Positions 19,730-26,862 of a stretch of DNA of 64,000 nucleotides are shown in pieces; positions within the stretch are counted from its first letter, which is position 1, and each line of letters begins with the position of its first letter. The stretch covers positions 744,001-808,000 of the forward strand of contig CP052876.1 in assembly GCA_020881835.1 (NCBI GenBank), read 5' to 3'. The translations under genes were made by a program, and so were the position numbers. The DNA is from Kineosporiaceae bacterium SCSIO 59966. Lineage in GTDB: Bacteria > Actinomycetota > Actinomycetes > Actinomycetales > SCSIO-59966. The notes below the pieces were generated by a model. It did not search any database, had not been told where the DNA came from, and saw only the letters and a list, made by a program, of their open reading frames with translations.

Positions 19730-20610
19730 GAGCCGGCCGCCGGCGGCACGAGCCGCTGACCGGGCAGCAGCAGGTCGGGGTCCGGGCCGATCACGTCACG
19801 GTTGGCTGCCCACCAGCGGGGCCACTCGGCGGCGATCTCGGCGGCGCCCGCGCCCGCGGGCAGGGACCGGGCGGCGATGTCCCACAGGGTGTCCCCGCGG
19901 CGGACGACGACGGCGTCCTCGGAGCGCAGGTGGGCCCGCGCCGGTGCGGCCTCGGACGCCGGCAGCGACGCGGCCGGCTGGGTCGCCGTCGGTCGTGGTG
20001 CCGGGTCCGGTGCCCGGTCGGGGGTCCACCCCGTGGCCGCCCGCCAGCCGGGGTCGAACGGGTCCTGCCAGGCCGGTGACTCCGCGGCGTGCTCCGTGGC
20101 CTGCTCCGTAGCGGGCTGCGTGGCCAGTTCTGTGGCCACGACCAGCGCCTCGGTGGCGGCAGGGGCCGGTACCGCACCGGCCGCTCCCGCCGTCCCGCAC
20201 GCGATCCCCATGCCCAGGACCGCGGCGACGAGGCGCTGGGTGGCCCGTGGCGCCGTCGCGGCCGCCCGGCGTACGGGGACAGGTGCCGGCGTCCCGGCGC
20301 GAGTGGCGAGCAGGTCCACCGCGGTGAGCGCGGCGCCGGCGACCAGCCACAGCGTGCCGAGGCCGACGGCCACGGTGCCCACCGCGACCACGGCCTGGGT
20401 CAACCCGGCCGGGCTGGCGGCCGGCACCCCACCGGCGACCAGCCCGGCGACGTCCGCCGCCCCGGCCCGGACGGCCGCGATCCCGGCGGTCGCGCCTGCC
20501 ACGAGCCCCGCGGTCAGCACCCCCAGCCGGGCCCACGGCGTCCCCGCGCCCGCCGTCCTGCCGCTGCGGCTCGGTCCGCCCGTCCGCGCCCTGCTCGTCG
20601 TCCTGACCAT
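19726..20610 (-). CDS. LysM-domain membrane protein
   Basis: The protein has 294 residues. The N-terminal half has hydrophobic helices at about 27-50, 65-105 and 125-147, and an alanine/proline/threonine-rich linker follows. The C-terminal LysM domain (about 235-290) reads VVVRRGDTLWDIAARSL ... WWAANRDVIGPDPDLLLPGQRL, the standard peptidoglycan-binding fold motifs. It probably anchors to the membrane and binds cell wall. Together with the Rv3235-like gene it forms a two-gene operon that is commonly found next to secA. ATG 20610 is the first start; the upstream region carries the repeat cluster. Confidence 0.85.
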   Translation of the reverse strand: MVRTTSRARTGGPSRSGRTAGAGTPWARLGVLTAGLVAGATAGIAAVRAGAADVAGLVAGGVPAASPAGLTQAVVAVGTVAVGLGTLWLVAGAALTAVDLLATRAGTPAPVPVRRAAATAPRATQRLVAAVLGMGIACGTAGAAGAVPAPAATEALVVATELATQPATEQATEHAAESPAWQDPFDPGWRAATGWTPDRAPDPAPRPTATQPAASLPASEAAPARAHLRSEDAVVVRRGDTLWDIAARSLPAGAGAAEIAAEWPRWWAANRDVIGPDPDLLLPGQRLVPPAAGS

Positions 20611-20771
20611 GTGCGTACCCCGTCACTAGCAGCCGTTTGATGCTGTTTGCTGTGTGACAGGTATAGACGGTTCAGGACAATGCGTCTAGCCGACGTTGAG
20701 TGGCTGTGGATGACCGGCGTGGGACGACGGAGCTCCCCCACCCCCTCGCGCGCAGCCGAACATCCCCTCTT

Positions 20772-20795
20772 CGTGATCATGCAATCCCGCCACCC
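20772..20795 (+). repeat. GATCATGCAATCCCGCC element, forward copy
   Basis: GTGATCATGCAATCCCGCC plus ACCC, preceded by CCCCTCTTC as in the copy at 1711. It faces palindrome copy B. Confidence 0.93.
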
Positions 20796-20814
20796 ACACG
20801 GCCGTCCTCCCGTT

Positions 20815-20878
20815 CGCAGATTGCTGGGTTGTTGGCGCGACACGCCGGTCAATCTGTTCCGAACGCAGCATTTTGTGG
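20815..20878. repeat. Imperfect palindrome, copy B of the AATGCTG element
   Basis: Left arm CGCAGATTGCTGGGTT, right arm GAACGCAGCATTTTGTGG, and inner GGCGCGACACGCC hairpin. It is the inverted-orientation counterpart of copy A, and shares GGGTTGTTGGCGCGACACG with its reverse complement. Confidence 0.87.
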
Positions 20879-20896
20879 TGGACACCGTGACCCGGG

Positions 20897-20957
20897 GGGT
20901 GGCGGGATTGCATGATCACGAGGGGGCTATGCGGGGTGGCGGGATTGCATGATCACG
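20897..20957 (-). repeat. Two GATCATGCAATCCCGCC element copies, reverse orientation
   Basis: Reverse copies at 20897-20920 and 20934-20957 (GGGTGGCGGGATTGCATG plus ATCACG) follow palindrome B. The forward copy at 20772 and these reverse copies therefore bracket the palindrome in inverted orientation. The copies are spaced 37 bases apart, the same period as the array at 1711. Confidence 0.93.
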
Positions 20958-21013
20958 AAGAGGGGGATGGGGGGGGTGTGGGTGGGGAGGAGCGGGGGCG
21001 GGGCGGTTGCGCC

Positions 21014-21019
21014 TACGGT
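21014..21019 (+). promoter_or_regulatory. Putative leaderless -10 box (TACGGT)
   Basis: TACGGT ends seven bases before the GTG at 21027, leaderless spacing. No ribosome-binding site is seen at the right distance from the GTG. Confidence 0.45.
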
Positions 21020-21026
21020 GGCCGCC

Positions 21027-21572
21027 GTGCGCTGGGAGTCCCTGTTCGACGACCTCGAGGCCCAGATGGCCGCCGCTGAGGCGGCCGAGGACGCGGCGGA
21101 GGTCGCCGACCGGGTCCGCGCGGAGCTGGCCCGCACCTCGCTCGCGGACCGGTTGCGGGCGGTCGTCGGGCAGCCGGTCCGGGTCAGCGTGGCCGACCAC
21201 GGGCCGCTGACCGGGGTGTGCCTCGACGTCGCCCCGGAGTGGTTCGTGCTGCGCACGGACGCCGGCCAGGCGCTGGTGCCCACCGCGGCGGTCGGCTGGG
21301 TGGACGGCCTGACCCGGGAGGTGGCCCCGCCGGCCGGGCAGGTGCTGCGGCGGCTCGGCCTGGCCTCGGCGCTGCGCGCGCTGGCGCGCGACCGCACCGG
21401 GCTGCGGGTGGTCACCTCGGCCGGCACGGTGACCGGGACCCTGGACCGGGTCGGCGCCGACCACGTCGACGTCGCGGAGCACCCGGCGGGCGAGCCGCGG
21501 CGGGCGGTCGCCGTCCGCGGCGTGCTCAGCGTCCCGTTCGCCGCGCTGCGGGTCGTCCACGGAGCCCGGTAG
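21027..21572 (+). CDS. Small conserved actinobacterial protein of unknown function
   Basis: This 181-residue protein begins VRWESLFDDLEAQM, an N-terminus seen widely in actinobacterial proteins that are often labelled 'Fis family regulator' without experimental support. Residues 1-45 are helical and alanine/glutamate rich. Residues 50-95 and 125-180 look like two Sm-like beta-barrel halves (RLRAVVGQPVRVSVADHGPL and LRVVTSAGTVTGTLDRVGADHVDVAE in part). No catalytic motif is seen. It lies 38 bases upstream of a convergent excisionase-type helix-turn-helix gene. The function is not known. Confidence 0.75.
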   Translation: MRWESLFDDLEAQMAAAEAAEDAAEVADRVRAELARTSLADRLRAVVGQPVRVSVADHGPLTGVCLDVAPEWFVLRTDAGQALVPTAAVGWVDGLTREVAPPAGQVLRRLGLASALRALARDRTGLRVVTSAGTVTGTLDRVGADHVDVAEHPAGEPRRAVAVRGVLSVPFAALRVVHGAR

Positions 21573-21610
21573 GTCGCGGCGGCCGGTGGGCCGCGGCGGC
21601 CGGGGCCACC

Positions 21611-21844
21611 TCAGTCGGCGGGCTCGTCCTCGTCGGCGCCCCGCGCCACCATGGCGGCCGTCTCGGCGTACTTGCGCTCGATGTACTCCTCGAGCCGGCT
21701 GGCCTCCACCCGCCACTGGCCGCGGCCACCGACCTTGATCGCCGGGAGCTCACCGCTGCGCACGAGGGCGTACGCCTGGTTGGCCGAGACGTTGAGGATC
21801 TCCGCCACCTCGCTCAGCGGCAGGAACCTCGGGGGCACGCTCAT
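21611..21844 (-). CDS. Small MerR/excisionase-type helix-turn-helix protein
   Basis: This is a 77-residue protein. The DNA-binding motif is LPLSEVAEILNVSANQAYAL followed by VRSGELPAIKVGGRGQWRV (about residues 9-48), typical of the excisionase/MerR-type winged helix used by small actinobacterial regulators such as BldC and Rv0500A. The C-terminus is helical and acidic. ATG 21844 follows a good GAGGAGGGG ribosome site; a longer frame upstream is not credible. It is transcribed away from the SAF-domain gene. Its targets are unknown. Confidence 0.85.
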   Translation of the reverse strand: MSVPPRFLPLSEVAEILNVSANQAYALVRSGELPAIKVGGRGQWRVEASRLEEYIERKYAETAAMVARGADEDEPAD

Positions 21845-22028
21845 CCCCTCCTCGATCAGCCGCGGACCCGTCGTGGAGAGTCTGGCACGGCGCCGCGCCG
21901 GCGCGACCAGGCCCGTCGGCGACCTGTGGACGACGGCTTCCGCCGTCGGTCTCCGCCGGGCAGGATGAGGCCGCAACGGGGGCGCCGGCGGCGGCGTCGT
22001 CCCGCCGACCGTGACCGGGGAGCGTGTC

Positions 22029-22679
22029 GTGACCGAACTGCCCAGCCCGCAGGCGCGCCGCCTGCGACCACCCTCCTGGCGCGACCCGCGCCTGCTCGTC
22101 GGCGTCCTGCTCGTCCTCGGGTCGGTCGTCCTGGGCAGCCGGGTCGTCGCCGCGGCCGACGACACGGTCGCGGTGTGGGCGGCCGTCGGGCCGCTCGTCG
22201 CCGGTGACCCGGTGACGCCGGAGCGGCTGACCGCGGTCGACGTCCGGCTGGGGGAGGCGAGCAGCGCCTACCTGCCCGCCGCGGACCCGCCACCCGACGG
22301 CGCGGTACTGCTGCGCCCCGTGGGGGACGGCGAGCTCCTGCCCCGGGCCGCCCTCGGCAGCGCCGACGCGATCCAGCGGCGGGCCGTGGGCATCCCCGTG
22401 GCCGGTGCCCTGCCCGACGGGGTGGTCAAGGGCGCGCTCGTCGACGTCTGGGTCTCCCCGCCCGACCCGGAGCGTGCCGGGGAGTTCGGCGAACCGGAGC
22501 TGCTGGCCGCCGCAGCCGAGGTCGCCGGGGTGGCCACGGGCGGCAGCGGGTTCGCCGCCAGCGGGTCGACCACCGTCCAGGTGCTGCTCGCCGAGCCTGA
22601 GCTGCGCGCGGCGCTGCGGTCGCTGGCCGCCGACGCCGAGATCGCGCTGGTCCTCGTGCCCGGGTCGACGCCGCGATGA
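22029..22679 (+). CDS. SAF-domain protein (CpaB/RcpC-like)
   Basis: This is a 216-residue protein. One membrane helix lies at about residues 25-47 (LLVGVLLVLGSVVLGSRVV). An extracytoplasmic SAF domain follows (about 48-115), with VWAAVGPLVAGDPVTPERL and a beta-clip pattern, and then a second beta domain. This resembles CpaB/RcpC proteins of Flp/Tad pilus systems, but the usual partners are absent apart from the TadZ-like gene that overlaps it by four bases. GTG 22029 is preferred because of GGGGAG at good spacing; GTG 22011 is an alternative. Confidence 0.78.
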   Translation: MTELPSPQARRLRPPSWRDPRLLVGVLLVLGSVVLGSRVVAAADDTVAVWAAVGPLVAGDPVTPERLTAVDVRLGEASSAYLPAADPPPDGAVLLRPVGDGELLPRAALGSADAIQRRAVGIPVAGALPDGVVKGALVDVWVSPPDPERAGEFGEPELLAAAAEVAGVATGGSGFAASGSTTVQVLLAEPELRAALRSLAADAEIALVLVPGSTPR

Positions 22680-24094
22680 CGCTCCCGGTCCTCACCGCCG
22701 TCACCGGTGCGTGGGAGGCCCCGCTCGTCGGCGGGATCGAGCGCTCCCGCCCCGGGCTCGTCGTCGTCCGCCGCTGCGCCGACCTCACCGAGCTGCTCGC
22801 CGCCGCGGCCGCCGGCCAGGGCCGCGCCGTGCTGCTGTCCGCGGACCTGCGCCGGCTCGACACCGCCGCGGTCGACCGGCTCGCCGCCGCCCGCGTCGCC
22901 GTCGTCGGCCTCGTCGACCCGGACGACGACGGCCGGGCCGCCGACCGGCTGCGGCGCCTGGGGGTCCGGCACGTCACCGCGGCCGACACCCCGCCGGCGG
23001 ACCTGGCGGCGCTCGTCGAGCAGGCCGTCCAGGCTGTCGAGGAGGCCCCCGCTCCGCGGCACGCCCTGGCCGACCCGGCGGCCGCCCTCGAGCGGTCCCG
23101 GGAGCGGCGGGCAGGCGGTGCCGCCGCGGACGGTGCCGCCGCCGGCGGTGCACCGGCCGCCGGCTCCGAGGGTGGGCCGGACGCCGGCCCCGGGCACAGC
23201 GCGCCGGCCGAGCCGGGCCGGGTCGTCGTCGTGTGGGGCACGCCCGGGGCGCCCGGCCGCACCACCGTGGCGGCCACGCTGGCCGCCGAGCTCGCCGCGC
23301 TCGGCGAGGAGACCCTGCTCGTGGACGCCGACACGCACGCGGCGTCCGTGGCCCAGGTGCTCGGCCTGCTCGACGAGTCGCCCGGCCTGGCCGCGGCCTG
23401 CCGGGCGGCGTCCACCGGCGGGCTCGACCCGGTCGTGCTGGCCCGGCTCGCCCCCCGGGTCGCGCCCCGGCTGCGGGTCCTCACCGGCATCTCCCGGGCC
23501 GCGCGCTGGCCGGAGCTGTCCGCAGGCGCGCTCGAGGAGGTGCTGGCCACCGCCCGGCAGGTGGCCCGGTGGACCGTCGTCGACGTCGCCGCCCCGGTCG
23601 AGGCCGACGAGGAGCTGTCCTTCGACACCGCCGCCCCGCGCCGCAACGCCGCCACCCTGACCGCCCTGGAGGTCGCGGACACCGTGCTGGCCCTCGGCGC
23701 CGCCGACCCGGTCGGGCTGCAGCGCCTCGTGCGGGCCCTGCAGGACCTCACCGAGGCCGTGCCGTCCGCCTCCCCGCGGGTCGTCGTCACCAAGGTCCGG
23801 CCCGGCGCGGTCGGCGGGTCCCCGGGCCGTGCCGTCACCGAGGCCCTGACCCGGTACGCGGGCGTCGACGACGTGCACCTCGTGCCCGACGACCGGCCCG
23901 GGTGCGACGCCGCGCTGCTGGCCGGCCGCACGCTCACCGAGCACGTCCCGGGCTCACCGGCGCGGGCCGGCGTCGCCGCGCTCGCTGCCGCCCTGGCCGG
24001 GCGCCCCGCCGGAGGGCGCCGGAGCCGGCGCGCCGTCCGGGTGCCGGGCCCCGGCGGCTCCCGCCGACGCGGGTCGGCCAGACTGGCGGGGTGA
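22676..24094 (+). CDS. TadZ/CpaE-like ParA-family ATPase with altered P-loop
   Basis: This is a 472-residue protein. Residues 1-120 form a receiver-like atypical domain, as in TadZ/CpaE, with no usable phospho-acceptor motif. A low-complexity Ala/Gly linker follows (125-180), then a ParA/MinD-like ATPase. The P-loop at 188-197 is GTPGAPGRTT, where the invariant Lys of G-K-T/S is Arg195. The later LLVDADTHAASVAQVLGL and WTVVDVAAPV segments are the switch-like regions. TadZ proteins localise Tad pilus machines, but no tadA/B/C follows here. Four-base overlaps on both sides suggest an operon with the SAF gene and the HAD gene. Confidence 0.75.
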   Translation: MTLPVLTAVTGAWEAPLVGGIERSRPGLVVVRRCADLTELLAAAAAGQGRAVLLSADLRRLDTAAVDRLAAARVAVVGLVDPDDDGRAADRLRRLGVRHVTAADTPPADLAALVEQAVQAVEEAPAPRHALADPAAALERSRERRAGGAAADGAAAGGAPAAGSEGGPDAGPGHSAPAEPGRVVVVWGTPGAPGRTTVAATLAAELAALGEETLLVDADTHAASVAQVLGLLDESPGLAAACRAASTGGLDPVVLARLAPRVAPRLRVLTGISRAARWPELSAGALEEVLATARQVARWTVVDVAAPVEADEELSFDTAAPRRNAATLTALEVADTVLALGAADPVGLQRLVRALQDLTEAVPSASPRVVVTKVRPGAVGGSPGRAVTEALTRYAGVDDVHLVPDDRPGCDAALLAGRTLTEHVPGSPARAGVAALAAALAGRPAGGRRSRRAVRVPGPGGSRRRGSARLAG

Positions 24095-24744
24095 GCGACA
24101 AGGCCCTGCTCGTCGACTGGGGCGGTGTGCTGACCGTCCCGCTGGACGGCGCGATGGCCGCCTGGGCCCAGGCGGACGGCATCGACTACGAGCACTTCAC
24201 CGACGTCATGCGGACCTGGCACTCCCTCGCCCAGGCCGAGGCCGGTGGCGGCCCGGGCGCCGCCCCGGTGCACGCCCTGGAGCGCGGCGAGATCGCCGTC
24301 GAGGACTTCGAGCGGCTGCTCGCCGAGGAGCTCGCCGCCCGAGGCTCGCACGTGCAGGCGGCCGGGCTGCTCGGGCGGATGCTCGCCGGCCTGGAGCAGC
24401 CCGACCCGCTCATGCACGACCTGGTCCGCCGGGCCCGCCGCGCCGGGCTGCGCACCGTGCTGGTGTCCAACTCGTGGGGCAACACCTACGACCGCACCGG
24501 CTGGGACGAGCTGTTCGACGCCGTGGTCATCTCCGGCGAGGTCGGGATGCGCAAGCCGGAGCCGCGGATCTTCCACCACGCCGCCGCGCTCGCCGACGTG
24601 CCGGTCGAGGCCTGCGTGCTCGTCGACGACCTGCCGTGGAACGTCGAGGGCGCCCGCCGGACCGGGATGGCCGCGGTGCTGCACCGCGGCGACACCGCCG
24701 CCACCGCGGCGGAGCTGCACCGGCTCACCGGGATCCCGTTCTGA
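24091..24744 (+). CDS. HAD-superfamily hydrolase (type IA)
   Basis: This is a 217-residue HAD protein. Motif I is LLVDWGGVL (about residues 6-14): the nucleophile Asp is present, but the second Asp of DxD is Gly, as in the DxGGVL subgroup. Motif II is VLVSNSW (about 128), the motif III Lys is in GMRKPEPRIF, and motif IV is VLVDDLPWNVEGAR. A helical cap lies at about 20-95. HAD-IA enzymes are mostly phosphatases for small metabolites; loss of the acid/base Asp makes the reaction uncertain. The GTG start overlaps the TadZ-like stop by four bases. The stop is followed by a 12-base duplicated segment (CGTTCTGAGCCG at 24737 and 24755). Confidence 0.85.
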   Translation: MSDKALLVDWGGVLTVPLDGAMAAWAQADGIDYEHFTDVMRTWHSLAQAEAGGGPGAAPVHALERGEIAVEDFERLLAEELAARGSHVQAAGLLGRMLAGLEQPDPLMHDLVRRARRAGLRTVLVSNSWGNTYDRTGWDELFDAVVISGEVGMRKPEPRIFHHAAALADVPVEACVLVDDLPWNVEGARRTGMAAVLHRGDTAATAAELHRLTGIPF

Positions 24745-24789
24745 GCCGGCGGGTCGTTCTGAGCCGCCCGCCCCGGCCGGCCGGCGTGC

Positions 24790-24795
24790 CAGGAT
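24790..24795 (+). promoter_or_regulatory. Putative leaderless -10 box (CAGGAT)
   Basis: CAGGAT, one change from TANNNT, ends six bases before the GTG at 24802. No Shine-Dalgarno sequence is present. Confidence 0.4.
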
Positions 24796-24801
24796 GATCG
24801 C

Positions 24802-26262
24802 GTGCCGGACCGCCTGACCCCGCTGGACCTGTCGTTCCTCTACCTGGAGGAGCCGGCCACGGTGATGCACGTCGGGTCGGTGATGACCTTCGCCGCCCCG
24901 GCCGGCGGCATCGACATCGACCGGGTGCTGCGGCACGTCGCCGCCCGGATCGCGTTCGTCCCCCGGTACCGGCAGCGGCTGCGCTCGGTGCCCTGGCGAC
25001 TGGCCAACCCGGTGTGGGTGGACGACGAGCGGTTCGACGTCAACTACCACGTGCGGCGCTCCGCGCTGCCCCGCCCGGGCACCGACGAGCAGCTGCGCGA
25101 GCTCGTGGCCCGGGTGCAGCCCAGGCCGCTGGACCGCACCCGGCCGCTGTGGGAGGTGTACGTCGTCGAGGGCCTGGCCGGCGACCGGTTCGCGGTGCTG
25201 ACCAAGGCGCACCAGGCCCTCGTCGACGGGGTGAACGCCGTCGACCTGGCCCAGGTGCTCCTCGACGACGACCCCGCGGCCCCGGAGCCGGTCACGGACA
25301 CGTGGCGGCCCACGCCCGAGCCGTCGCTGGCCGAGCTCGTCGCCGGCGCGGTGATGGACGTCGTCCGTCGCCCGACCCAGGTGCTGGACGCCGCCCGCGC
25401 CGGGCTGGACGACCTGCGCGCCACCGCGGGCAAGGCCGTCGGCGTCCTCGGCGGTGTCCTCGGCGACGCCCTCGGGGGGATGGCCTCCGCCGCGCGGATC
25501 GCCGCCCGGCCCGCGCCCGACAGCCCCCTGAACGTCGAGGTCTGCGAGCACCGGCGGTTCGCGATGGTCGCCACCGACCTCGCCGACTACCGCGCCGTCC
25601 GGGACTTCCACGCCCGCGGCGGGCGCCGGCGCCGCCCTGCCGCCGGAACCCGGATCACCGTCAACGACGTCGCGCTCGCGACCGTGGCCGGCGGGCTGCG
25701 GGCCTGGCTGCTCACCCGCGGCGCCCCGGTCACCCCCACGACGGTGGTGCGGGCGCTCGTCCCGGTGAGCGTCACCGCCGACGAGCCGCCCGACGCCGGC
25801 GGGGTCGGCACGTCCGTGGCCTCGCTCATCGTCGACCTGCCGGTGGGGGAGCCCAACCCCGTGCTGCGCCTGCAGCAGGTCGCCTACCAGATGACCGCGC
25901 ACGTCGAGTCCGGCCGGGCGGTCGGCGCCCGCCGGATCGCCGACATCGGCGGGTTCGCCCCGCCGACCCTGCACTCGCTCGGCGCACGGGTCGCCAGCGG
26001 GCTGTCCCGGCGGCTGTTCAACCTCGTCGTCACCAACGTCCCCGGCCCGCAGCACCCGCTGTACCTGGCCGGCGCGCGGATGCTGGAGACCTACCCGGTC
26101 ATCCCGCTGGCCCGGGGCCAGGGGCTGGCGATCGGGATCACCTCCTACGACGGTGGCGTCTACCTCGGTCTCAACGGTGACCGGGAGGGGATGCGGGACA
26201 TCGACGTGCTGGCCCAGTGCCTCACGGACGCCCTGGCCGAGCTGCGGGACACGGTCCGCTGA
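24802..26262 (+). CDS. Wax ester synthase/diacylglycerol acyltransferase family protein (HQxxxDG variant)
   Basis: This is a 486-residue protein of the bacterial WS/DGAT family. The N-terminus RLTPLDLSFLYLEEPATVMHVG is typical, RPLDRTRPLWEVYVVEGL precedes the active site, and later motifs include VNDVALATVAGGLRAWLL and NLVVTNVPGPQHPLYLAGARM. The catalytic HHxxxDG motif reads HQALVDG (His137, Gln138, Asp142), so the second His, usually the general base, is Gln. Family enzymes join acyl-CoA to fatty alcohol or diacylglycerol for storage lipid; this member may use a different mechanism or substrate, or be inactive. It shares one base with the following DUF6912 gene. Confidence 0.87.
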   Translation: MPDRLTPLDLSFLYLEEPATVMHVGSVMTFAAPAGGIDIDRVLRHVAARIAFVPRYRQRLRSVPWRLANPVWVDDERFDVNYHVRRSALPRPGTDEQLRELVARVQPRPLDRTRPLWEVYVVEGLAGDRFAVLTKAHQALVDGVNAVDLAQVLLDDDPAAPEPVTDTWRPTPEPSLAELVAGAVMDVVRRPTQVLDAARAGLDDLRATAGKAVGVLGGVLGDALGGMASAARIAARPAPDSPLNVEVCEHRRFAMVATDLADYRAVRDFHARGGRRRRPAAGTRITVNDVALATVAGGLRAWLLTRGAPVTPTTVVRALVPVSVTADEPPDAGGVGTSVASLIVDLPVGEPNPVLRLQQVAYQMTAHVESGRAVGARRIADIGGFAPPTLHSLGARVASGLSRRLFNLVVTNVPGPQHPLYLAGARMLETYPVIPLARGQGLAIGITSYDGGVYLGLNGDREGMRDIDVLAQCLTDALAELRDTVR

Positions 26263-26777
26263 TGCGCGTCTACCTCGCCGCCACCCTGCCGATGCTGCGC
26301 CGCGCGCACGCCGCCGGCCGGTACGCGGAGGCCGGCGCCCTCGGCCACGCCGTCACCCCCGCCCTGCGCGAGTGGTACACCGACGGCGACACCGAGGAGC
26401 TCGAGTACGCCGCGATGCTGGACGCCGCCGAGGCGTCCCTGCGGCTGCTCGGCGCGGACGACGACGCCCCCCGGCGGCGGGTCGTCGTCGCCGTCGAGAT
26501 CCCCGACCGGGCGGCCCGGCCCGCCCCGGAGGCGGACGCCGACCCCGCGCACGTCCTGCCGTCCACCGTCGTCCTGGGGACCGCGGTGACCGCCGAGCAC
26601 GTCGTCGCCGTCCACGTCGACGACGAGGCGGCGGAGGCGGACGTCGCCGCCGCCGTCGCCGCGCTGCCCGCCGCGACGCACGGGGACGAGGACGCCCGCT
26701 TCGTCGTCGACGGCGCCGACGGCCACGAGCTGCTGTGGTTCGACGTCTCGGAGATCGGGTCGCTGCTCGCCGGCTGA
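26262..26777 (+). CDS. DUF6912-type small protein
   Basis: This is a 171-residue protein beginning MRVYLAATLPMLRRAHAAGR, followed by ALGHAVTPALREWY and EELEYAAMLDAAEASLRLL. The middle holds VVVAVEIPDRA and a repeated AEHVVAVHVDDEAAEADVAA pattern, and the C-terminus is LLWFDVSEIGSLL. This matches a conserved actinobacterial family of unknown function. Its ATG overlaps the acyltransferase stop (TGATG), so it is probably translated with it. A hairpin terminator follows ten bases after the stop. Confidence 0.78.
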   Translation: MRVYLAATLPMLRRAHAAGRYAEAGALGHAVTPALREWYTDGDTEELEYAAMLDAAEASLRLLGADDDAPRRRVVVAVEIPDRAARPAPEADADPAHVLPSTVVLGTAVTAEHVVAVHVDDEAAEADVAAAVAALPAATHGDEDARFVVDGADGHELLWFDVSEIGSLLAG

Positions 26778-26786
26778 GCGCGGCGC

Positions 26787-26810
26787 CCGGGCGGGTGCAG
26801 GACCGCCCGG
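26787..26810 (+). terminator. Hairpin terminator after the DUF6912 gene
   Basis: CCGGGCGG and CCGCCCGG form a perfect 8-base-pair stem around an 8-base loop. No T tract. Confidence 0.6.
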
Positions 26811-26862
26811 CCGGGTGACACGATGGCGGTACTGGCCAACCGACGCCGAGGAGGACACCGCC

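Larger units (their letters stand above)
20611..21026. other. Divergent intergenic region with a repeat cluster
   Basis: This 416-base region separates the divergent LysM and small hypothetical genes. Bases 20630-20700 are the least GC-rich part, with TATAGAC and GTTTGCTGTGTGACAGG; they probably hold the LysM promoter, but no box pair could be assigned with confidence. Bases 20772-20957 hold one forward element copy, palindrome copy B, and two reverse element copies. The last 70 bases are G-rich. No credible gene is seen in it. Confidence 0.7.

Noticed and set aside
20630-20700. SigF-type promoter (GTTT...GGTAT)
   Set aside because: The spacing between the GTTT and GGTAT elements does not fit either possible GTTT (11 or 20 bases rather than about 15-17).
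22426-26055. 1209-residue open frame on the minus strand
   Set aside because: Runs antisense across four well-supported genes; no ribosome site and no recognisable domain.
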